18,104 bases of DNA from NCBI GenBank assembly GCA_030435675.1, contig CM059623.1, positions 16,651,272-16,669,375 of the forward strand. The letters are read 5' to 3'. Origin of the DNA: Steinernema hermaphroditum. Taxonomy: Eukaryota > Nematoda > Chromadorea > Rhabditida > Steinernematidae. A program made the translations under genes and the position numbers. Every line of letters begins with the position of its first letter. Positions within the stretch are counted from its first letter, which is position 1. Below the pieces are notes generated by a model, which had not been told where the DNA came from, did no database searches, and saw nothing but the letters and a program-made list of their open reading frames with translations. Positions 9,501 through 18,104 of this stretch are shown one piece after another.

Positions 9501-11387
9501 CAGATGCAGAGCTCTTTGCATGAACAAGGCCCTATCTGTCTCGAATTGAAAGTTTTGCAGGAAACTAAGATAGTCCACAGTAATCCCAACGGGAATAGGC
9601 GCGTTCGATCAGGCTCGTGCAGTTCTACAAGATCCAATCATAAAAATGCTATGGTACTTTGGAGCAGGAGGGTCAGATGCAGAGCTCTTTGCATGAACAA
9701 GGCCCTATCTGTCTCGAATTGAAAGTTTTGCAGGAAACTAAGATAGTCCACAGGAAATCCAACGGGAATAGGCGCGTTCGATCAGGCTCGTGCAGTTCTA
9801 CAAGATCCAATCATAAAAATGCTATGGTACTTTGGAGCAGGAGGGTCAGATGCAGAACTCTTTGCATGAACAAGGCCCTATCTGTCTCGAATTGAAAGTT
9901 TTGCAGGAAACTAAGATAGTCCACAGTAATCCCAACGGGAATAGGCGCGTTCGATCAGGCTCGTGCAGTTCTACAAGATCCAATCATAAAAATGCTATGG
10001 TACTTTGGAGCAGGAGGGTCAGATGCAGAGCTCTTGGTGTGAGCAAGGGCCCTGCTGTCTCGAATTGAAAGTTTTGCAGGAAACTAAGATAGTCCACAGT
10101 AATCCCAACGGGAATAGGCGCGTTCGATCAGGCTCGTGCAGTTCTACAAGATCCAATCATAAAAATGCTATGGTACTTTGGAGCAGGAGGGTCAGATGCA
10201 GAGCTCTTGCATGAACAAGGCCCTATCTGTCTCGAATTGAAAGTTTTGCAGGAAACTAAGATAGTCCACAGTAATCCCAACGGGAATAGGCGCGTTCGAT
10301 CAGGCTCGTGCAGTTCTACAAGATCCAATCATAAAAATGCTATGGTACTTTGGAGCAGGAGGGTCAGATGCAGAACTCTTTGCATGAACAAGGCCCTATC
10401 TGTCTCGAATTGAAAGTTTTGCAGGAAACTAAGATAGTCCACAGGAAATCCAACGGGAATAGGCGCGTTCGATCAGGCTCGTGCAGTTCTACAAGATCCA
10501 ATCATAAAAATGCTATGGTACTTTGGAGCAGGAGGGTCAGATGCAGAGCTCTTGGTGTGAGCAAGGGCCCTATCTGTCTCGAATTGAAAGTTTTGCAGGA
10601 AACTAAGATAGTCCACAGTAATCCCAACGGGAATAGGCGCGTTCGATCAGGCTCGTGCAGTTCTACAAGATCCAATCATAAAAATGCTATGGTACTTTGG
10701 AGCAGGAGGGTCAGATGCAGAACTCTTTGCATGAACAAGGCCCTATCTGTCTCGAATTGAAAGTTTTGCAGGAAACTAAGATAGTCCACAGAAATCCAAC
10801 GAGAATAGGCGCGTTCGATCAGGCTCGTGCAGTTCTACAAGATCCAATCATAAAAATGCTATGGTACTTTGGAGCAGGAGGGTCAGATGCAGAGCTCTTG
10901 GTGTGAGCAAGGGCCCTGCTGTCTCGAATTGAAAGTTTTGCAGGAAACTAAGATAGTCCACAGTAATCCCAACGGGAATAGGCGCGTTCGATCAGGCTCG
11001 TGCAGTTCTACAAGATCCAATCATAAAAATGCTATGGTACTTTGGAGCAGGAGGGTCAGATGCAGAACTCTTTGTATGAACAAGGGCCCTATCTGTCTCG
11101 AATTGAAAGTTTTGCAGGAAACTAAGATAGTCCACAGTAATCCTAACGAACACAGGCGCGTTCGATCAGGCTCGTGCAGTTCTACAAGATCCAATCATAA
11201 AAATGCTATGGTACTTTGGAGCAGGAGGGTCAGATGCAGAACTCTTGTATGAACAAGGCCCTATCTGTCTCGAATTGAAAGTTTTGCAGGAAACTAAGAT
11301 AGTCCACAGGAAATCCAACGAGAGTAGGCGCGTTCGATCAGGCTCGTGCAGTTCTACAAGATCCAATCATAAAAATGCTATGGTACT
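6545..11387. repeat. Regular mixed A/B block, 28 monomers
   Basis: Unit starts: 6545, 6718, 6891, 7064, 7236, 7409, 7582, 7755, 7927, 8101, 8274, 8447, 8620, 8793, 8967, 9140, 9313, 9486, 9659, 9832, 10005, 10178, 10350, 10523, 10697, 10869, 11042, 11216. GGTGTGAGC (full B) units occur at 6718, 8274, 9313, 10005, 10523 and 10869 among A-type units; the GGCATGAGC form occurs at 7582. The unit at 8793 carries GATCTCTTGGCTTGA, a form shared only with the unit at 5793. The unit at 11042 has a private window 2 (TAATCCTAACGAACACAGG). I noticed no change in the invariant block at unit positions 51-94 here. Confidence 0.95.
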
Positions 11388-11562
11388 TTGGAGCAGGAGG
11401 GTCTGATGCAGAGCTCTTGGTGTGAGCAAGGGCCCTGCTGTCTCGAATTGGGAGTTTTGCAGGAAACTAAGATAGTCCACAGTAATCCCAACGGGAATAG
11501 GCGTTTTCTGATCAGGCTCTGTGCAGTTCTCCAAGATCCAATCATAAAAATGCTATGGTACT
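11388..11562. repeat. Single diverged monomer (175 bp)
   Basis: This B-type unit carries a run of private differences: GTCTGATGC near 11402, TTGGGAGTTTTG near 11449, and AGGCGTTTTCTGATCAGGC with CTCTGTGCAGTTCTCCAAG from about 11498 to 11535. It lies inside otherwise regular units. The following unit also differs privately (GTCCAAGGTAATC near 11652). It could be an older unit that escaped homogenisation, or a patch of lower-quality sequence. Confidence 0.85.
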
Positions 11563-13814
11563 TTGGAGCAGGAGGGTCAGATGCAGAGCTCTTGGTGTGA
11601 GCAAGGGCCCTTGCTGTCTCGAATTGAAAGTTTTGCAGGAAACTAAGATAGTCCAAGGTAATCCCAACGGGAATAGGCGCGTTCGATCAGGCTCGTGCAG
11701 TTCTACAAGATCCAATCATAAAAATGCTATGGTACTTTGGAGCAGGAGGGTCAGATGCAGAGCTCTTGGTGTGAGCAAGGCCCTATCTGTCTCGAATTGA
11801 AAGTTTTGCAGGAAACTAAGATAGTCCACAGTAAATCCAACGAGAGTAGGCGCGTTCGATCAGGCTCGTGCAGTTCTACAAGATCCAATCATAAAAATGC
11901 TATGGTACTTTGGAGCAGGAGGGTCAGATGCAGAACTCTTTGTATGAACAAGGCCCTAACTGTCTCGAATTGAAAGTTTTGCAGGAAACTAAGATAGTCC
12001 ACAGGAAATCCAACGAGAGTAGGCGCGTTCGATCAGGCTCGTGCAGTTCTACAAGATCCAATCATAAAAATGCTATGGTACTTTGGAGCAGGAGGGTCAG
12101 ATGCAGAGCTCTTTGCATGAACAAGGCCCTATCTGTCTCGAATTGAAAGTTTTGCAGGAAACTAAGATAGTCCACAGTAATCCAACGAGAGTAGGCGCGT
12201 TCGATCAGGCTCGTGCAGTTCTACAAGATCCAATCATAAAAATGCTATGGTACTTTGGAGCAGGAGGGTCAGATGCAGAACTCTTTGTATGAACAAGGCC
12301 CTATCTGTCTCGAATTGAAAGTTTTGCAGGAAACTAAGATAGTCCACAGAAATCCAACGAGAGTAGGCGCGTTCGATCAGGCTCGTGCAGTTCTACAAGA
12401 TCCAATCATAAAAATGCTATGGTACTTTGGAGCAGGAGGGTCAGATGCAGAACTCTTGGTGTGAACAAGGGCCCTATCTGTCTCGAATTGAAAGTTTTGC
12501 AGGAAACTAAGATAGTCCACAGTAATCCCAACGGGAATAGGCGCGTTCGATCAGGCTCGTGCAGTTCTACAAGATCCAATCATAAAAATGCTATGGTACT
12601 TTGGAGCAGGAGGGTCAGATGCAGAACTCTTGGTATGAACAAGGGCCCTAACTGTCTCGAATTGAAAGTTTTGCAGGAAACTAAGATAGTCCACAGTAAT
12701 CCCAACGGGAGTAGGCGCGTTCGATCAGGCTCGTGCAGTTCTACAAGATCCAATCATAAAAATGCTATGGTACTTTGGAGCAGGAGGGTCAGATGCAGAA
12801 CTCTTTGCATGAACAAGGCCCTATCTGTCTCGAATTGAAAGTTTTGCAGGAAACTAAGATAGTCCACAGGAAACCCAACGAGAGTAGGCGCGTTCGATCA
12901 GGCCCGTGCAGTTCTACAAGATCCAATCATAAAAATGCTATGGTACTTTGGAGCAGGAGGGGTCAGATGCAGAGCTCTTTGTATGAGCAAGGCCCTTGCT
13001 GTCTCGAATTGAAAGTTTTGCAGGAAACTAAGATAGTCCACAGGAAATCCAACGGAGAGTAGGCGCGTTCGATCAGGCTCGTGCAGTTCTACAAGATCCA
13101 ATCATAAAAATGCTATGGTACTTTGGAGCAGGAGGGTCAGATGCAGAACTCTTTGCATGAACAAGGCCCTATCTGTCTCGAATTGAAAGTTTTGCAGGAA
13201 ACTAAGATAGTCCACAGTAATCCCAACGGGAATAGGCGCGTTCGATCAGGCTCGTGCAGTTCTACAAGATCCAATCATAAAAATGCTATGGTACTTTGGA
13301 GCAGGAGGGTCAGATGCAGAGCTCTTGGTGTGAGCAAGGGCCCTTGCTGTCTCGAATTGAAAGTTTTGCAGGAAACTAAGATAGTCCACAGTAAATCCAA
13401 CGGGAATAGGCGCGTTCGATCAGGCTCGTGCAGTTCTACAAGATCCAATCATAAAAATGCTATGGTACTTTGGAGCAGGAGGGTCAGATGCAGAACTCTT
13501 TGCATGAACAAGGCCCTATCTGTCTCGAATTGAAAGTTTTGCAGGAAACTAAGATAGTCCACAGTAATCCCAACGGGAATAGGCGCGTTCGATCAGGCTC
13601 GTGCAGTTCTACAAGATCCAATCATAAAAATGCTATGGTACTTTGGAGCAGGAGGGTCAGATGCAGAGCTCTTTGCATGAGCAAGGCCCTGCTGTCTCGA
13701 ATTGAAAGTTTTGCAGGAAACTAAGATAGTCCACAGTAATCCCAACGGGAATAGGCGCGTTCGATCAGGCTCGTGCAGTTCTACAAGATCCAATCATAAA
13801 AATGCTATGGTACT
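11563..13814. repeat. Mixed block, 13 monomers with frequent length changes
   Basis: Unit starts: 11563, 11737, 11910, 12083, 12255, 12427, 12601, 12775, 12948, 13123, 13296, 13470, 13643. Lengths range from 172 to 175 bp; the four units from 12083 run 172, 172, 174, 174. Recombinant forms of window 1 are common, such as AACTCTTGGTGTGAAC at 12427 and AACTCTTGGTATGAAC at 12601. The unit at 12948 has an extra G in GGAGGGGTCAG and GGAGAGTAGG in window 2. The unit at 12775 has GGCCCGTGCAG. Confidence 0.92.
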
Positions 13815-16800
13815 TTGGAGCAGGAGGGTCAGATGCAGAGCTCTTGGTGTGAGCAAGGGCCCTGCTGTCTCGAATTGAAAGTTTTGCAGGAAACTAAGAT
13901 AGTCCACAGGAAATCCAACGGGAGTAGGCGCGTTCGATCAGGCTCGTGCAGTTCTACAAGATCCAATCATAAAAATGCTATGGTACTTTGGAGCAGGAGG
14001 GTCAGATGCAGAGCTCTTGGTGTGAGCAAGGGCCTTGCTGTCTCGAATTGAAAGTTTTGCAGGAAACTAAGATAGTCCACAGTAATCCCAACGGGAATAG
14101 GCGCGTTCGATCAGGCTCGTGCAGTTCTACAAGATCCAATCATAAAAATGCTATGGTACTTTGGAGCAGGAGGGTCAGATGCAGAGCTCTTGGTGTGAGC
14201 AAGGGCCCTGCTGTCTCGAATTGAAAGTTTTGCAGGAAACTAAGATAGTCCACAGTAAATCCAACGAGAGTAGGCGCGTTCGATCAGGCTCGTGCAGTTC
14301 TACAAGATCCAATCATAAAAATGCTATGGTACTTTGGAGCAGGAGGGTCAGATGCAGAGCTCTTGGTGTGAGCAAGGGCCCTGCTGTCTCGAATTGAAAG
14401 TTTTGCAGGAAACTAAGATAGTCCACAGTAATCCCAACGGGAATAGGCGCGTTCGATCAGGCTCGTGCAGTTCTACAAGATCCAATCATAAAAATGCTAT
14501 GGTACTTTGGAGCAGGAGGGTCAGATGCAGAGCTCTTTGAGTGAACAAGGGCCCTATCTGTCTCGAATTGAAAGTTTTGCAGGAAACTAAGATAGTCCAC
14601 AGTAATCCCAACGGGAATAGGCGCGTTCGATCAGGCTCGTGCAGTTCTACAAGATCCAATCATAAAAATGCTATGGTACTTTGGAGCAGGAGGGTCAGAT
14701 GCAGAGCTCTTTGCGTGAGCAAGGGCCCTAGCTGTCTCGAATTGAAAGTTTTGCAGGAAACTAAGATAGTCCACAGTAATCCCAACGGGAATAGGCGCGT
14801 TCGATCAGGCTCGTGCAGTTCTACAAGATGGAATCATAAAAATGCTATGGTACTTTGGAGCAGGAGGGTCAGATGCAGAGCTCTTGGTGTGAGCAAGGGC
14901 CCTGCTGTCTCGAATTGAAAGTTTTGCAGGAAACTAAGATAGTCCACAGTAATCCCAACGGGAATAGGCGCGTTCGATCAGGCTCGTGCAGTTCTACAAG
15001 ATCCAATCATAAAAATGCTATGGTACTTTGGAGCAGGAGGGTCAGATGCAGAGCTCTTTGTGTGAGCAAGGGCCCTGCTGTCTCGAATTGAAAGTTTTGC
15101 AGGAAACTAAGATAGTCCACAGTAATCCCAACGGGAATAGGCGCGTTCGATCAGGCTCGTGCAGTTCTACAAGATGGAATCATAAAAATGCTATGGTACT
15201 TTGGAGCAGGAGGGTCAGATGCAGAGCTCTTTGTGTGAACAAGGGCCCTACTGTCTCGAATTGAAAGTTTTGCAGGAAACTAAGATAGTCCACAGTAATC
15301 CCAACGGGAATAGGCGCGTTCGATCAGGCTCGTGCAGTTCTACAAGATGCAATCATAAAAATGATATGGTACTTTGGAGCAGGAGGGTCAGATGCAGAGC
15401 TCTTGGTGTGAGCAAGGGCCCTACTGTCTCGAATTGAAAGTTTTGCAGGAAACTAAGATAGTCCACAGTAATCCCAACGGGAATAGGCGCGTTCGATCAG
15501 GCTCGTGCAGTTCTACAAGATCCAATCATAAAAATGCTATGGTACTTTGGAGCAGGAGGGTCAGATGCAGAGCTCTTGGTGTGAGCAAGGGCCCTGCTGT
15601 CTCGAATTGAAAGTTTTGCAGGAAACTAAGATAGTCCACAGTAATCCCAACGGGAATAGGCGCGTTCGATCAGGCTCGTGCAGTTCTACAAGATCCAATC
15701 ATAAAAATGCTATGGTACTTTGGAGCAGGAGGGTCAGATGCAGAGCTCTTGGTGTGAGCAAGGGCCCTGCTGTCTCGAATTGAAAGTTTTGCAGGAAACT
15801 AAGATAGTCCACAGTAATCCCAACGGGAATAGGCGCGTTCGATCAGGCTCGTGCAGTTCTACAAGATGGAATCATAAAAATGCTATGGTACTTTGGAGCA
15901 GGAGGGTCAGATGCAGAGCTCTTTGCATGAACAAGGCCCTATCTGTCTCGAATTGAAAGTTTTGCAGGAAACTAAGATAGTCCACAGTAATCCCAACGGG
16001 AATAGGCGCGTTCGATCAGGCTCGTGCAGTTCTACAAGATCCAATCATAAAAATGCTATGGTACTTTGGAGCAGGAGGGTCAGATGCAGAACTCTTTGCA
16101 TGAACAAGGCCCTATCTGTCTCGAATTGAAAGTTTTGCAGGAAACTAAGATAGTCCACAGTAATCCCAACGGGAATAGGCGCGTTCGATCAGGCTCGTGC
16201 AGTTCTACAAGATGGAATCATAAAAATGATATGGTACTTTGGAGCAGGAGGGTCAGATGCAGAGCTCTTGGTGTGAGCAAGGGCCCTGCTGTCTCGAATT
16301 GAAAGTTTTGCAGGAAACTAAGATAGTCCACAGGAAATCCAACGGGAATAGGCGCGTTCGATCAGGCTCGTGCAGTTCTACAAGATCCAATCATAAAAAT
16401 GCTATGGTACTTTGGAGCAGGAGGGTCAGATGCAGAGCTCTTGGTGTGAGCAAGGGCCCTGCTGTCTCGAATTGAAAGTTTTGCAGGAAACTAAGATAGT
16501 CCACAGTAATCCCAACGGGAATAGGCGCGTTCGATCAGGCTCGTGCAGTTCTACAAGATGGAATCATAAAAATGCTATGGTACTTTGGAGCAGGAGGGTC
16601 AGATGCAGAGCTCTTTGTGTGAACAAGGCCCAAGCTGTCTCGAATTGAAAGTTTTGCAGGAAACTAAGATAGTCCACAGTAATCCCAACGGGAATAGGCG
16701 CGTTCGATCAGGCTCGTGCAGTTCTACAAGATCCGAATCATAAAAATGCTATGGTACTTTGGAGCAGGAGGGTCAGATGCAGAGCTCTTTGTATGAACAA

Positions 16801-18104
16801 GGGCCCTAGCTGTCTCGAATTGAAAGTTTTGCAGGAAACTAAGATAGTCCACAGTAATCCCAACGGGAATAGGCGCGTTCGATCAGGCTCGTGCAGTTCT
16901 ACAAGATGCAATCATAAAAATGCTATGGTACTTTGGAGCAGGAGGGTCAGATGCAGAACTCTTTGCATGAACAAGGCCCTATCTGTCTCGAATTGAAAGT
17001 TTTGCAGGAAACTAAGATAGTCCACAGTAATCCAACGGGAATAGGCGCGTTCGATCAGGCTCGTGCAGTTCTACAAGATCCAATCATAAAAATGCTATGG
17101 TACTTTGGAGCAGGAGGGTCAGATGCAGAGCTCTTGGTGTGAGCAAGGGCCCTGCTGTCTCGAATTGAAAGTTTTGCAGGAAACTAAGATAGTCCACAGT
17201 AATCCCAACGGGAATAGGCGCGTTCGATCAGGCTCGTGCAGTTCTACAAGATCCAATCATAAAAATGATATGGTACTTTGGAGCAGGAGGGTCAGATGCA
17301 GAGCTCTTGGTGTGAACAAGGGCCCTAGCTGTCTCGAATTGAAAGTTTTGCAGGAAACTAAGATAGTCCACAGTAATCCCAACGGGAATAGGCGCGTTCG
17401 ATCAGGCTCGTGCAGTTCTACAAGATCCAATCATAAAAATGCTATGGTACTTTGGAGCAGGAGGGTCAGATGCAGAACTCTTTGCATGAACAAGGCCCTA
17501 TCTGTCTCGAATTGAAAGTTTTGCAGGAAACTAAGATAGTCCACAGTAATCCAAACGGGAATAGGCGCGTTCGATCAGGCTCGTGCAGTTCTACAAGATC
17601 CAATCATAAAAATGCTATGGTACTTTGGAGCAGGAGGGTCAGATGCAGAGCTCTTTGTGTGAACAAGGGCCCTGCTGTCTCGAATTGAAAGTTTTGCAGG
17701 AAACTAAGATAGTCCACAGTAATCCCAACGGGAATAGGCGCGTTCGATCAGGCTCGTGCAGTTCTACAAGATGGAATCATAAAAATGCTATGGTACTTTG
17801 GAGCAGGAGGGTCAGATGCAGAACTCTTTGCATGAACAAGGCCCTATCTGTCTCGAATTGAAAGTTTTGCAGGAAACTAAGATAGTCCACAGTAATCCCA
17901 ACGGGAATAGGCGCGTTCGATCAGGCTCGTGCAGTTCTACAAGATGGAATCATAAAAATGATATGGTACTTTGGAGCAGGAGGGTCAGATGCAGAGCTCT
18001 TGGTGTGAGCAAGGGCCCTGCTGTCTCGAATTGAAAGTTTTGCAGGAAACTAAGATAGTCCACAGTAATCCCAACGGGAATAGGCGCGTTCGATCAGGCT
18101 CGTG
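13815..18104. repeat. B-dominated block, 25 monomers, last one partial
   Basis: Unit starts: 13815, 13988, 14161, 14334, 14507, 14681, 14855, 15028, 15201, 15374, 15547, 15720, 15893, 16066, 16239, 16412, 16585, 16759, 16933, 17105, 17278, 17452, 17625, 17798, 17971. GGTGTGAGC units dominate. GATGGAATC replaces GATCCAATC in the units at 14681, 15028, 15720, 16066, 16412, 17625 and 17798; GATGCAATC is seen in 15201 and 16759. AATGATATGG replaces AATGCTATGG at the ends of units 15201, 16066, 17105 and 17798. The GGAAATCCAACGAGAG form of window 2 is absent, and TAAATCCAACGAGAG appears last in 14161. The final unit stops at position 134, so the array continues to the right. Confidence 0.95.
15547..15719. 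repeat. Reference monomer, variant B (173 bp)
   Basis: This unit is the alternative form. It differs from variant A almost only in window 1, which reads AGCTCTTGGTGTGAGC at positions 25-40 followed by AAGGGCCCTGC up to 51. The total length is the same. The changes create two perfect 8-bp palindromes, AGAGCTCT and AGGGCCCT, about 20 bases apart start to start; both are broken in variant A. Intermediates exist: AGCTCTTTGCATGAAC (G at 26 with A-type remainder, e.g. 2335, 4928, 5447), GGCATGAGC (2508, 3025, 4063, 7582), GGCTTGAGC (3372, 5793) and TTTGTGTGAGC (15028). Confidence 0.93.

Larger units (their letters stand above)
1..18104. repeat. Tandem satellite array, ~173-bp monomer, about 105 units
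   Basis: The same unit recurs head-to-tail across the full window with no interruption by unrelated DNA. With TTGGAGCAGG as position 1, there are 104 unit starts between 72 and 17971. Most units are 173 bp. One-base indels give 172 bp (for example units at 2681, 2853, 3545, 4236, 7064) and 174 bp (3198, 4581, 6139, 8793, 14507). The mean spacing, leaving out the rearranged unit at 6313, is about 173.2 bp. No unit is inverted and there are no spacers. Both window ends fall inside a unit, so the array continues on both sides. A eukaryotic satellite is the natural reading, from monomer size and the absence of genes. The family is not one I recognise; it resembles human alpha satellite or plant centromere repeats in length only. 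Confidence 0.98.

Noticed and set aside
72..18034. Dozens of overlapping open frames of about 69-139 codons on the + strand and some on the - strand
   Set aside because: They recur once per unit, usually begin at TTG inside the repeat and end at AATTGA in the next unit. Their length follows from the repeat period not being a multiple of three, and variants show no codon-position pattern. There is no ribosome-binding or promoter context that is not itself part of the repeat.
1..18104. CRISPR array
   Set aside because: The whole 173-bp unit is repeated; there are no unique spacers between short identical repeats, and no cas genes.
1..18104. Fixed higher-order repeat of several monomers
   Set aside because: Related multi-unit blocks exist, but their offsets differ (about 29 units for 2162/7236, about 17-19 for 5101/8447) and I found no constant period by reading variant labels. 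A similarity matrix could overturn this.
1..18104. Human alpha satellite or a known plant centromere repeat
   Set aside because: Only the monomer length is similar; I see no sequence resemblance to those I know.

Overview
The whole window is one tandem satellite array. A unit of about 173 bp repeats head-to-tail on the same strand from the first base to the last. Using the TTG of the motif TTGGAGCAGG as unit position 1, I count 104 unit starts from 72 to 17971, plus a 71-bp partial unit at the left edge; the last unit is cut after 134 bp. Neither end leaves the array, so it is longer than 18.1 kb. I see no gene, RNA gene, CRISPR array, insertion sequence or unique-sequence island.

Organism: the monomer length (about nucleosome-sized), the lack of any unique or coding DNA over 18 kb, and near-identical but drifting copies all fit a eukaryotic satellite (centromeric, pericentromeric or subtelomeric). 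I do not recognise the monomer and cannot name a lineage. The reference unit is about 45% GC by hand count.

Layout: 1-71 is a partial unit. 72-1122 holds six unusually diverged units with several private indels. 1123-6312 is regular and dominated by variant A (AACTCTTTGCATGAAC at unit positions 25-40). 6313-6544 is a scrambled unit with a cluster of deletions and one out-of-order segment. 6545-11387 is regular with A and B variants mixed. 11388-11562 is a single diverged unit. 11563-13814 is mixed. 13815-18104 is dominated by variant B (AGCTCTTGGTGTGAGC) and carries extra diagnostic changes (GATGG for GATCC; AATGATATGG for AATGCTATGG).

Within the unit, variation is concentrated in two short windows (about 26-50 and 95-111) separated by a nearly invariant block. 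Alleles of the two windows occur in all combinations, which indicates recombination or gene conversion between units. The many overlapping reading frames of about 78 codons come from repeating a unit whose length is not a multiple of three, and I do not annotate them as genes. I found no undescribed gene system; what deserves a second look is the structure and history of the array.
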